Of a stretch of 64,000 bases of DNA, positions 53,573-61,717 are shown piece after piece. The notes beneath the pieces were generated by a model that did no database searches, was not told where the DNA came from, and saw only the letters and a program-made list of their open reading frames with translations. The stretch is from Nocardia jiangxiensis NBRC 101359 (GTDB lineage: Bacteria > Actinomycetota > Actinomycetes > Mycobacteriales > Mycobacteriaceae). The position numbers and the translations under genes are program-made. Position 1 is the first letter of the stretch; each line of letters opens with the position of its first letter. The stretch covers positions 1 through 64,000 of the forward strand of contig NZ_BAGB01000041.1 of assembly GCF_000308615.1 (NCBI RefSeq). Direction: 5' to 3'.

Positions 53573-54664
53573 TCACGGACGGGCGGCGACAACGTCGCCG
53601 AGTTGATCCGGGGTGCTGCCGTGCAGAACGAGCTCGTCCGCGCCCGCGTCGCGATATCGCTCGAACATCTCCCAGCACTCGCTCGCGGTCCCCAACGCCG
53701 CCGCGCCACGAATCCACTGCTCGGGCAGCACGCTGGCGACCTCGACCAGCTGATCGCGCTCGAGCACCGAATCGGCTGCGCCGCGGACACCGGCCAGGAG
53801 TGGGTGGTCACGAATGTCGGCCAGCCGCTGCACATCCCAGCCGTTCGCCGTCGCCAACTGCTCGCCGAACGCCGGAATCTGGTAGTAGGACACCGCGCGA
53901 CCGCCGACGACGGCGGCTTCCTCCGCCGCGGGCAATCCGGAGGCGACGATGACGGTGGCGTAGATCCGCACCGACTTCGGGTCCCGCCCCACCGCGGCCG
54001 CGGCGTCACGCACCACATCCGCCGAGCGACGAACGGCCTCCGGCGTCAGGAAAGGATGGAGCAGGACCCCGTCGAAGTGGCGGCCGGCGAGTTCGAGCCC
54101 CCTGGGTCCGATGGCTGCGAACACCAACGGTGGAACGGGTACCTCCGGCACGTCGGTCAAGCGCAGCGATGGGTACGTTCCCGCTGGTCCGTCGTACTTC
54201 ACCTGCTCGCCACGACACAGCCGGCGAAAGATGTCGGCGGAATCGACGATGGCTGCGTTGGTGGACTTCGGCAGTCCCACCGCACGCCACATCCGGTCGA
54301 CCGAGCGACCGATGCCCAGGACGACGCGACCGTCCGACAGCCCTTGCGCCGTCATCGCCAACGACGCGAGCAGGGCCGGGTGTCGGGACTGAAAATGCGT
54401 GATGCCCGCAGCGATCTTGACGGTGCTGGTGACCTGGCTGAACGCGCCGGCCAGCACCCCGAAATCCTTGGTGCCCCAACGTTCACTGAGCCACACGGTG
54501 CTCATTCCCAGACGTTCCGCCGCGATCGCCTGCGCGATCGCCGGTCGCGGATCGGGGACGCGACCGGGCAGTGCGTAGCCGCCCAACGCCAAGGCGGACG
54601 GCACGGAAACGGCGGTCGACTCTTCGGCCAGCGCGGCCGCGCGGGTGGATTCTTCGTAATTCAT
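53573..54664 (-). CDS. Luciferase-like (LLM-class) flavin/F420 oxidoreductase
   Basis: A 363-residue luciferase-superfamily protein. Visible patterns are LGMSTVWLSERWGTKDF (about 53-69), the TVKIAAGITHF strand, GRVVLGIGRSVDRMW (about 110-124) and PPLVFAAIGPRGLELA. These fit F420-dependent oxidoreductases found with lipid and steroid genes in actinobacteria. The ATG at 54664 has no ribosome-binding site, and operator copy n ends eight bases away, so the transcript is probably leaderless. It is divergent from the second kinase-like gene. Confidence 0.86.
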   Translation of the reverse strand: MNYEESTRAAALAEESTAVSVPSALALGGYALPGRVPDPRPAIAQAIAAERLGMSTVWLSERWGTKDFGVLAGAFSQVTSTVKIAAGITHFQSRHPALLASLAMTAQGLSDGRVVLGIGRSVDRMWRAVGLPKSTNAAIVDSADIFRRLCRGEQVKYDGPAGTYPSLRLTDVPEVPVPPLVFAAIGPRGLELAGRHFDGVLLHPFLTPEAVRRSADVVRDAAAAVGRDPKSVRIYATVIVASGLPAAEEAAVVGGRAVSYYQIPAFGEQLATANGWDVQRLADIRDHPLLAGVRGAADSVLERDQLVEVASVLPEQWIRGAAALGTASECWEMFERYRDAGADELVLHGSTPDQLGDVVAARP

Positions 54665-54672
54665 TCGTCTAT

Positions 54673-54690
54673 TCTGACAGTATTGGTCAC
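54673..54690 (+). promoter_or_regulatory. Operator-like dyad, copy n
   Basis: TCTGACAGTATTGGTCAC, spacer one base longer. It lies in the gap between the luciferase-like gene and the kinase-like gene and may control both. Confidence 0.66.
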
Positions 54691-54783
54691 ATAGTTCCGC
54701 AATAGTCGACAACCTGCGGGCGACCAGGATCACGTGTCGGCCGCACACCACATGCAGGTTGACGTTCAGAGCCGAGGGAGCAG

Positions 54784-55893
54784 ATGGGGTACACGGCGAC
54801 ACGAGGGCAACTCGCGGGAGACGTCCGCGCCATACTCGAACAGTGGTTGCCCGACCGATTGGCAGCGACCGCTCACACCGACTTCGAGATATCCGAATTC
54901 TCCGCGCCGGATGCCGGCTACTCCGGCAAAACGGTGTTCTTCACCGCGACGTGGACCGACACCGCCGGCGTGCGCGTCGGCCGCGACCTGGTACTGAGGT
55001 TGCAGGCTGCCGATCATCAACTCTTCACCGAACCCGATGCGGTCCGCCAGGCCGAGGTGATGCGGGTACTCGGTCGCCACCCCGGTGTACCGACGCCGAA
55101 CATCGTTCTCACCGAACGAGACTCGACGGTGCTCGGCGCTCCGTTCTATCTGATGGAGCGAGTCGAGGGCCGCACCCCGTCGGATGTCCCGAGCTGGCAC
55201 AAGCGCGGCTGGACCACCGAGCTCACCGCTGACCAACGGAAGACGATGTGCGACAACGCGTTACGCGCACTGGTCGCCCTACACCGGATCGACGATGCCG
55301 AAGACCTCGCCTTCCTGCGTGGATCCGACACCCACGGAACACCGCTCGAGCGCTATGTCGACAACGTGCGACGCTGGTACGAACAGCGTCGCGACGATCT
55401 AGTCGTGGGCGCCGAGGAACTCGCATCGGCGATGACGGAGTTACTCGAACACGCGCCGCACACCGATGCCGAAACCGTGGTCTGGGGGGACGCCCGGGTA
55501 GGCAACATGTCGTTCGCCGAGGATCTGTCGGTGTCAGCACTCTACGACTGGGAGACAGCGTCGACCGGCCCCGCGGACATCGACCTCGGATGGTGGCTGA
55601 TGTTCGAGCGCTACCTGTGCGAGGCACTCGGTTTCACCAGAATGCCCGGAGTGCCCGACGACGCGGAAACGGTGCGCCGTTACCTGAGCTTGGGCGGTCG
55701 ACTCGTCGGCGACATCTCCTACTTCCAACTGCTGGCCGCCGTGGTGCTCGCTCTGATCACCAATCGTCTTGCCCTGCTGCTGGTTCGCGACGGACTCGAC
55801 GAAACCACCGCTCGCAGTTATCCCGCTACAGCGGTGGCCCTCGTCGAGCGCTACCGCACCGACCACATTCAGCAGAGGAGAAGCCAGTCATGA
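54784..55893 (+). CDS. APH-family kinase-like protein, variant catalytic loop
   Basis: A 369-residue protein of the aminoglycoside phosphotransferase fold. The catalytic loop reads VVWGDARVGN (Asp236, Asn241): the normally conserved His before Gly-Asp is Trp234. The metal Asp255 is present in LYDWETASTGP. It precedes two MaoC-type hydratase genes with ATGA coupling, so it acts on the same CoA intermediate, perhaps by phosphorylating a hydroxyacyl-CoA as the 42533 relative is thought to do. Weak or changed activity is possible. Confidence 0.85.
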   Translation: MGYTATRGQLAGDVRAILEQWLPDRLAATAHTDFEISEFSAPDAGYSGKTVFFTATWTDTAGVRVGRDLVLRLQAADHQLFTEPDAVRQAEVMRVLGRHPGVPTPNIVLTERDSTVLGAPFYLMERVEGRTPSDVPSWHKRGWTTELTADQRKTMCDNALRALVALHRIDDAEDLAFLRGSDTHGTPLERYVDNVRRWYEQRRDDLVVGAEELASAMTELLEHAPHTDAETVVWGDARVGNMSFAEDLSVSALYDWETASTGPADIDLGWWLMFERYLCEALGFTRMPGVPDDAETVRRYLSLGGRLVGDISYFQLLAAVVLALITNRLALLLVRDGLDETTARSYPATAVALVERYRTDHIQQRRSQS

Positions 55894-56339
55894 CGACCGA
55901 ACCCCCTACTCCCGCACCGGTAGGCGCGGTGGGCCAGAGCTGGGAAGTACTCATCGAACGCGGCAAGATCCGCGAGTTCGCCGCCGCGATGCAATCGGAC
56001 AACGAGGCCTACCAGGGACCCGAAGCCGTTGTGCCGCCGACCTTTCTGGTCAATGCCGTGCAGTGGGCCCCGCCGGGCGCCCGTGTGAATGTGGGATTCG
56101 AGCGCAAACGGCTCCTGCACGGCGAGCAGGAGTACATCTTCCACGGCGAACTGCCCCGAGCCGGTGACACACTCATCGCGCAGGAACGGGTACTGGACCG
56201 TTACGCCAAGCCCGGTAAGCGTGGCGGCGAGATGACGTTCGCCGTCGTCGCCACCGAGTTCCGCTCCCCCGAGGGCGTGCTGATCGCCGAAGCACGTGCC
56301 ACGTTCATCCAGACAGCCGCCGCAGGAGAGTCGAAGTGA
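55890..56339 (+). CDS. MaoC-like dehydratase subunit (FAS1-type N-terminal hot-dog)
   Basis: A 149-residue hot-dog protein with ATG overlapping the kinase stop and GAGGAG upstream. The pattern SWEVLIERGKIREFAAAM, then PPTFLVNAVQW and a GFERKRLLHGEQEYIFH strand, is the non-catalytic or N-terminal partner type of heteromeric MaoC hydratases (as ChsH2/ChsH1 or HadA/HadB). It overlaps the next gene by GTGA. Together they should hydrate an enoyl-CoA with R stereochemistry. Confidence 0.86.
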   Translation: MTTEPPTPAPVGAVGQSWEVLIERGKIREFAAAMQSDNEAYQGPEAVVPPTFLVNAVQWAPPGARVNVGFERKRLLHGEQEYIFHGELPRAGDTLIAQERVLDRYAKPGKRGGEMTFAVVATEFRSPEGVLIAEARATFIQTAAAGESK

Positions 56340-56764
56340 CCGAGACCGCTACGGACATCACCGTCGGAACCACGGCGCAGCCCCGTACTTTCGGGCCGTT
56401 GACCACCCAGATGTTCGTTCGATACTCCGGTGCGTCGGGCGATCTGAACCCGATGCACTATGACGACACCATCGCCCGAGCAGCCGGAAATCCGTCGGTG
56501 TTCTCGCAAGGAATGCATCAGGCCGCGCTTCTGGCCACGTTCGCCACCGACTGGCTGGGCGCGACCAACCTTCGCCGGTTCGCGGTGCGGTTCAAGGAAC
56601 AGGTATGGCCGGGCGACATTCTGACCTGCACGGGCGAGGTCACCGACACCGAGCCGACCTCCGACGGAAACCGGCTCGTCACCGTCGCACTGACATGCAC
56701 GCGTCAGACCGGCGGCGCGGCGATCACCGGAACCGCCCAGTTTCGAGTCGGCCCCGGCTCGTAA
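56336..56764 (+). CDS. MaoC-like (R)-enoyl-CoA hydratase, catalytic subunit
   Basis: A 142-residue hot-dog protein. It contains the hydratase-2 motif YSGASGDLNPMHYDD with catalytic Asp36 and His41, followed by the overhang QGMHQAALLATF. It adds water to a 2-enoyl-CoA, giving the (3R)-hydroxyacyl-CoA used by MFE-2-type dehydrogenases such as 25827. Its GTG start is inside the stop of the partner subunit. The tandem TetR gene starts 61 bp after it on the same strand. Confidence 0.9.
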   Translation: MTETATDITVGTTAQPRTFGPLTTQMFVRYSGASGDLNPMHYDDTIARAAGNPSVFSQGMHQAALLATFATDWLGATNLRRFAVRFKEQVWPGDILTCTGEVTDTEPTSDGNRLVTVALTCTRQTGGAAITGTAQFRVGPGS

Positions 56765-56816
56765 TCCAGCCACACCATCGCGTCGGTTCGCTATGCGCCG
56801 TCATCTCGTCATAGGC

Positions 56817-56833
56817 TGTTCATCGATGTCAGA
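56817..56833 (-). promoter_or_regulatory. Operator-like dyad, copy x, over the regulator's start codon
   Basis: On the minus strand TCTGACATCGATGAACA, covering the ATG at 56826. The left half is perfect and the right half matches copies c and d (GAACA). It suggests autoregulation. Confidence 0.6.
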
Positions 56834-58154
56834 TAATCCGATCACTCGTCGCGCGAGTTATGGCCCATCGAGCCCCGACGTGGGGACGCGGGGTGCCAGC
56901 ACGCGCAGCAAAATCGTGGATGTGTCACTCGCGCTCTTCGGCGAGGTCGGGTTCTTCAACACCTCGGTCGATACCATCGCGAAGGGTGCGGGAATCTCTC
57001 GCGCCACCTTGTACCAGTACTTTCCCGGCAAGGAAGCGATCTTTCTCGAACTGTTGGAGGAGTGCGGCCGTGCCCTGTTCCGGGTCGCGCGCCGGATCGG
57101 GCCGCTGGGTCCCACGGATGTGGGGTTCGACAACCTGAACTGGTGGCTCGGCGAATGGAGCTGGGTTTTCGAGAAGTACTCCACCATGTTCGTCCAGTGG
57201 ATGAGCGTGGCGTCCTCGGACACCGAGGTACGTCCGGAAATCACCCGATTCGTCGGCGGATACAACCAGCGAATCGCCGATCGCCTGAAATCCTCCGGAT
57301 TGGCCGGTATGGACGCCACAGCCGCCGCCGCGATCATGACGGCGGTTGTGCACCGGATGAACCTGTTCATTCACACCGACCGCGCATACGGCCGTGACAC
57401 ACAATCGGTCGTGGACTCGGTGTCGGTCTTCCTGCAGCTGATGTTGTTCCCCGAAACGCCGGACTCGGTACTGAGCGGTTTGGGGCTCAGTGCGGTCGGG
57501 CACGATTCCATCGATATCCCACCGATGCCCGATGTCGCGGGGCTCGCCATGCAAGATCGCATCGCCGGATTGAGCAAGCGCGCGGTCAACACGGTGCAGA
57601 CGCTGGCGGAAGCGGGTGCTGTCCAGTTTCGCGAGCGGGGCTACCACCGCACGAGCGTCGACGACATCGTCGAACAGGCAGGTCTTGCCCGCGGCACGTT
57701 CTACAAGTACTTCAGCGAGAAGCAGGACCTCCTGGTCGCGCTGAGCACCGAAGCCATCGCATCGACAGTCGATTTCGCCGACCGAATCGTGCAGATCGAC
57801 CCGATGGCGGCGGATGACACCGCATTCCGCGGATGGCTCGCCGATTACCTCGACTTCGCGCTGCGCTTCGCCGGCACCATCGACGCCTGGACCGAGCACA
57901 GTACCGACAGCGACATCGTGCTGCGCCTGGGATCGTATGGGCAAGGGAAGATGGACGACGCGTTGCTCCGGGCCGTCAGTTCTCGTAAGCGCGACTACCC
58001 CTTCGACCCGGTGATGGCGGCATTGATCTTCCGTGCCGTGATCAGTCGCGTGCCACCGGCGACTCAGGAGCTCTCGACGCCTCTGACGCACGACGAGGTC
58101 ATCGATCTCCTTGTGGCCTGCATCAGGCGCGGATTCTTCACTCGAGCGAGCTGA
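56826..58154 (+). CDS. Tandem TetR regulator (Mce3R-like, two TetR modules in one chain)
   Basis: A 442-residue protein holding two complete TetR modules. The first helix-turn-helix is SVDTIAKGAGISRATLYQYF (about 47-66) and the second SVDDIVEQAGLARGTFYKYF (about 277-296), each followed by its own helical ligand domain. Mce3R of M. tuberculosis has this rare layout and controls lipid-related genes. The ATG at 56826 has no ribosome-binding site and lies inside operator copy x. I infer that it is the repressor of the whole operator family in this window. It could be read through from the MaoC operon as well. Confidence 0.88.
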   Translation: MSDNPITRRASYGPSSPDVGTRGASTRSKIVDVSLALFGEVGFFNTSVDTIAKGAGISRATLYQYFPGKEAIFLELLEECGRALFRVARRIGPLGPTDVGFDNLNWWLGEWSWVFEKYSTMFVQWMSVASSDTEVRPEITRFVGGYNQRIADRLKSSGLAGMDATAAAAIMTAVVHRMNLFIHTDRAYGRDTQSVVDSVSVFLQLMLFPETPDSVLSGLGLSAVGHDSIDIPPMPDVAGLAMQDRIAGLSKRAVNTVQTLAEAGAVQFRERGYHRTSVDDIVEQAGLARGTFYKYFSEKQDLLVALSTEAIASTVDFADRIVQIDPMAADDTAFRGWLADYLDFALRFAGTIDAWTEHSTDSDIVLRLGSYGQGKMDDALLRAVSSRKRDYPFDPVMAALIFRAVISRVPPATQELSTPLTHDEVIDLLVACIRRGFFTRAS

Positions 58155-58164
58155 TTTCGGCAAA

Positions 58165-58180
58165 TCTGACAGTGCGTACC
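58165..58180 (+). promoter_or_regulatory. Operator-like half-site, copy o
   Basis: TCTGACAGTGCGTACC: a perfect left half and a poor right half, just after the regulator's stop codon. Confidence 0.45.
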
Positions 58181-58232
58181 GGATCATGATGCGCTGATAC
58201 AGCTGCATCTACGATGAGAGTCCTTGAAGATT

Positions 58233-58249
58233 TCTGACGATTGTGTCAT
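58233..58249 (+). promoter_or_regulatory. Operator-like dyad, copy p
   Basis: TCTGACGATTGTGTCAT, 86 bases before the 3-hydroxyacyl-CoA dehydrogenase start. Confidence 0.67.
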
Positions 58250-58335
58250 TTTGAATGCGGTGGGCCGCCACGGTGTCGTCACGACCACGAGCACTCACCG
58301 CTTCACGACACTCGCGCCAGGAGAGGATCCATCAC

Positions 58336-59106
58336 ATGGACATCAGCACAGCGTCCGCGCTCGTCACCGGGGGCGCAGGTGGCCTCGGCGAGGCTACCGT
58401 GCGTCAGCTCGCGGCCAGGGGCACAGCGGTCGTCATCGCCGATCTCAATGACGAGAAGGGCAAGGCCCTCGAGGCCGAACTGGGCGGACAGGTCAGGTAC
58501 GTCAGCACCGATGTCATGGATGAGACCAGCGTCAACGCCGCCTTGGCTGCCGCGAACGAGCTCGCCCCGCTACGGATCGTCGTCAATGCGCACGGCGGCG
58601 GCGCCGGGGCCTCCCGGGTGGTCGGCAAGGACGGCGAACCGGCGTCGTTCGAGCAGTTCCAGTGGTACATCAACCTGTTCCTCAACGGCACGTTCAACGT
58701 GCTGCGACTCGGCGCCGCCAGCATGGCCAAGAACGAGCCCGCCGGGGAGAGCGGTCGCGGCGTCATCGTCAACACCGCCAGCATCGCAGCCTTCGAAGGC
58801 CAGATCGGTCAGACCGCGTACTCGGCCGCCAAAGGCGGGGTCGTCGGCCTCACCCTGCCCGCCGCACGCGATCTGACCAAGCTCGGCATCCGCGTCATGG
58901 CGATCGCCCCGGGGACGTTCTTCACCCCCGCGTTCCGGATGGAACGCGATGAGGCCGAGAAGTTCTGGGGGTCGAATGTTCCGTTCCCCAACCGCATGGG
59001 CACCCCATCCGAGTACGCCGCGCTGGTGCAGCACATCGCCGAGAACGACTATCTGAACGGTGAGGTGATCCGGATCGACGGCGCGCTGCGGTTCTCGCCC
59101 AAGTAG
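58336..59106 (+). CDS. SDR, 3-hydroxyacyl-CoA dehydrogenase type 2 (HSD10-like)
   Basis: A 256-residue short-chain dehydrogenase starting MDISTASALVTGGAGGLGEAT with AGGAGAGG upstream. It has IADLND (NAD-type), NAHGGG in place of NNAG, NTASIAAFEGQIGQTAYSAAK with the active Tyr-x3-Lys, and a tail IRIDGALRFSPK. This is the pattern of type II 3-hydroxyacyl-CoA dehydrogenases (17-beta-HSD10 relatives), which oxidise (S)-3-hydroxyacyl-CoAs including 2-methyl-branched ones. It is transcribed alone under operator copy p, with a strong terminator behind. Confidence 0.9.
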   Translation: MDISTASALVTGGAGGLGEATVRQLAARGTAVVIADLNDEKGKALEAELGGQVRYVSTDVMDETSVNAALAAANELAPLRIVVNAHGGGAGASRVVGKDGEPASFEQFQWYINLFLNGTFNVLRLGAASMAKNEPAGESGRGVIVNTASIAAFEGQIGQTAYSAAKGGVVGLTLPAARDLTKLGIRVMAIAPGTFFTPAFRMERDEAEKFWGSNVPFPNRMGTPSEYAALVQHIAENDYLNGEVIRIDGALRFSPK

Positions 59107-59131
59107 GCCGATCCGACAGTCGCAGCACGCA

Positions 59132-59177
59132 CAACGGTCCGGTTCGATCGGACGATTCCGATCGAACCGGACCGTTG
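59132..59177. terminator. Strong hairpin between convergent genes
   Basis: A perfect 20-bp stem: CAACGGTCCGGTTCGATCGG with its complement at 59158-59177, loop ACGATT. It lies 25 bases after the SDR stop and about 100 before the stop of the double acyl-CoA dehydrogenase. Confidence 0.88.
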
Positions 59178-59274
59178 CCGTTACTGGAGCCGAACGTCAG
59201 ATGCAGACGTCTCACTCCAGCAACTGAAGCATCGCGAAGCCGTGCGTGGTTCCGCCCTCTGGTGCCGATGGGTA

Positions 59275-61428
59275 TCAGCGGGTGAGAGGATCTCGTGGAA
59301 GTCCGAGCAGTCGCTCGGCGATGGTGTTTCGCATGATCTCCGACGTCCCGCCGGCGATCGTCAGGCACCGGGTGAACAGGTAATCGTAGGACAGGTCCGG
59401 TGTCTCGCACGTCACCCCCGCGGTCCCCGCCAGTTCCATCCCGAGGTTCGTGATCCGCTGCGAATGCTCGGCTTTGAGCAACTTGGTCACGTTGGCCTCC
59501 GGCCCCGGCCCGGCACCGATGACCGCCCGCGCGGCCTGGCGGAGGTTCAGTAGCCGCAGGGTATGTTCTTCGGCGAGTATCTCGCCCACCGCACGCTCGT
59601 CGCCGATGCGTGACGACGTGGCTCGGTCGAGCAGCTCGACCAGGTCGACACCGGTGAATCCGATCGAACCGCTGCCGCCGCCGATGGACACCCGCTCGTT
59701 ACCGAGAGTGGCGCGAGCAACTTTCCAGCCCTGGCCTTCACCACCGACCACATCGGCGTCGGGCACGAAGACATCGTCGAAGAAGACCTCGTTGAACAAT
59801 TCGTCGCCGGTGATTTCACGCAGCGGTCTGATCTCGACGCCGGGAGCCTCGAGGTCGATCGCCATCATCGTCACGCCGGCGTGCTTGGCTGCGGTGGGAT
59901 CGGTTCGCACCGTAGCCAATCCCCACTTGCAGTGCAGCGCGGCGCTGGTCCATACCTTCTGCCCGGTGACCCGCCAGCCGCCCTCGACGCGCTTGCCCGC
60001 GGTGCGCACTGCTGCGGCATCCGATCCCGCGCCCGGCTCGCTGAACAGCTGGCACCAATCGGTGTTGCCACGAAGAACGTCGTCGACCCACCGCTTCTTC
60101 TGCTCGTCCGTGCCTTCCTGCGAGATCGTCAGGTTCACCCATCCGCCGATGCCGAGTTCGGGAAGATCGACTCCCTGGAATTCCTCTTCGATCACCAGCT
60201 GCTCGATCGCACCGGCGCCTCGGCCCCACGGAGCAGGCCAATGCGGAACGAGATACCCGCGGTCCACCAGGAAGTTTCGCTGCTCGGACTCGGGAAGCGC
60301 GGCCAGGCGCTCGACCGCGTCGCGGGCATCCTTGCGGTACTCGTCCGCCTCCTGCGGCAATTCGAACGACGCACCGTGCGCTTCGCCGGATCGGAACGCG
60401 GAAACGATGTCCGCCAACGGCTCTCGGTCTCGCAGCAGCGCGGCAACGGTCTGAGCACGCCGCAGATACAGGTGCGCGTCGTGCTCCCAGGTGAATCCGA
60501 TTCCGCCATGGAGCTGAATGTTGGTGCGGGCGGTCATGACCTGAGCCCGTGCCGCGTGCGACGCCGCGACCGCAGCGGCGAACCAGGCGCCCTCCACATC
60601 GTTCGATCGCGCGGCGTCCCAGGTTGCGGCGACTGTCTTCTCGGCCTCGACGAGCATGTTCGCGCAATGATGCTTCACCGCCTGGAACGTGCCGATGGCC
60701 CGGCCGAACTGCTCCCGCGTTCTGGCGTAGGCGGTCGCCTCCTCGAGACATGCGAGCGAGCTACCCACCGCCTCCGCCGAGGCGAGGATGCGGAAAATCG
60801 TTGTGGCGCTTCGTGCTGCCCCGCGCAGAACTCGGTCGGATTCGACAGTTACTCCGGTGAGCGTCACCTTGCCGATTCGACGCGTCGAATCGAGCCCTTG
60901 CTGAACCTCGATCGACACCCCTGCCGCCGAAGGCTCGAGCAGCACGATGTCACCGCCGACGAGCAGCGCCAGGACATCGGCGTCCGGTGCGCCGAGTACC
61001 GCTCGGCTCTCTCCGCGCAGGATTCCCTCCCCCTCGAAGGCGAGTCCGCCCGACAACCCGAGAGCCCCGATGGCGCTTCCATCCGCAAGTCCGGGAAGGA
61101 GCGCGGACCGCACCGCATCCGACGCGCAGCGATCGATGACGGCGGAGGCCGCCACGGTGGGCAGAAATGGCCCGGGTGACACTTCGTGTCCGAGCGCTTC
61201 GAGGACGATACTGAGTTCCGGCAGCCCGAATCCGGACCCGCCGTACTCTTCGGGGAGGTGCAACCCGAGCCATCCGAGCTCTGCGGTGGCGGCCCACAGA
61301 GGCAGCGCCGCGGACTCGGTGACGCTTTCCAGCGTGCCCCGCGCCGCCTGACGCGCCTTGTGCCGCGCCAGATGAGATACCGCCACGTCGGCAAGGTCCT
61401 TGTGTTCCTCCGAGATCGCCAATGCCAT
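59275..61428 (-). CDS. Double acyl-CoA dehydrogenase (FadE34-like fusion)
   Basis: A 717-residue chain from the ATG at 61428 made of two acyl-CoA dehydrogenase units. The first unit (about 1-340) ends with HGGIGFTWEHDAH. The second (about 370-717) has FSEPGAGSDAA and ends AGGTSEIMRN, so the EG-motif Glu is Gly. Fused FadE proteins of this length in Mycobacterium (FadE34 and relatives) act on steroid side-chain or bulky acyl-CoAs and form the one-chain version of the alpha2-beta2 enzymes. It is transcribed alone with operator copy r 51 bases upstream. Confidence 0.92.
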   Translation of the reverse strand: MALAISEEHKDLADVAVSHLARHKARQAARGTLESVTESAALPLWAATAELGWLGLHLPEEYGGSGFGLPELSIVLEALGHEVSPGPFLPTVAASAVIDRCASDAVRSALLPGLADGSAIGALGLSGGLAFEGEGILRGESRAVLGAPDADVLALLVGGDIVLLEPSAAGVSIEVQQGLDSTRRIGKVTLTGVTVESDRVLRGAARSATTIFRILASAEAVGSSLACLEEATAYARTREQFGRAIGTFQAVKHHCANMLVEAEKTVAATWDAARSNDVEGAWFAAAVAASHAARAQVMTARTNIQLHGGIGFTWEHDAHLYLRRAQTVAALLRDREPLADIVSAFRSGEAHGASFELPQEADEYRKDARDAVERLAALPESEQRNFLVDRGYLVPHWPAPWGRGAGAIEQLVIEEEFQGVDLPELGIGGWVNLTISQEGTDEQKKRWVDDVLRGNTDWCQLFSEPGAGSDAAAVRTAGKRVEGGWRVTGQKVWTSAALHCKWGLATVRTDPTAAKHAGVTMMAIDLEAPGVEIRPLREITGDELFNEVFFDDVFVPDADVVGGEGQGWKVARATLGNERVSIGGGSGSIGFTGVDLVELLDRATSSRIGDERAVGEILAEEHTLRLLNLRQAARAVIGAGPGPEANVTKLLKAEHSQRITNLGMELAGTAGVTCETPDLSYDYLFTRCLTIAGGTSEIMRNTIAERLLGLPRDPLTR

Positions 61429-61478
61429 GGCGGTACTACCTTTCGATCGAGGTGAGCGGACACCGGTCACCGAGATAT

Positions 61479-61496
61479 GTGACCGCGCCTGTCAGA
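61479..61496 (-). promoter_or_regulatory. Operator-like dyad, copy r
   Basis: On the minus strand TCTGACAGGCGCGGTCAC, with a spacer one base longer, in front of the double acyl-CoA dehydrogenase. Confidence 0.65.
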
Positions 61497-61644
61497 TTGA
61501 AGCTACCCGGTCTGGATGATAAGCAACAGGGAATCCTCGACTCGGGGCCGGCACAGGCACCAGCGTGCACCGTAAGCACTACCTACAGGGGATGCACGGT
61601 GTTCCGACGCACGGTCGGCGGACCGCGCTATCTCCGCCCCATTG

Positions 61645-61660
61645 TGGACAAGATGTCAGA
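61645..61660 (-). promoter_or_regulatory. Operator-like dyad, copy q
   Basis: On the minus strand TCTGACATCTTGTCCA, with a spacer one base shorter, 58 bases before the CoA ligase. Confidence 0.55.
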
Positions 61661-61717
61661 TGATGGCTTATCGTTCTGATCGAGTGAAGCACGACACACC
61701 AGGACGGACAGCTGGCC

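Noticed and set aside
59881..61179. A 432-codon plus-strand open frame opposite the double acyl-CoA dehydrogenase
   Set aside because: Antisense shadow of a well-supported gene.
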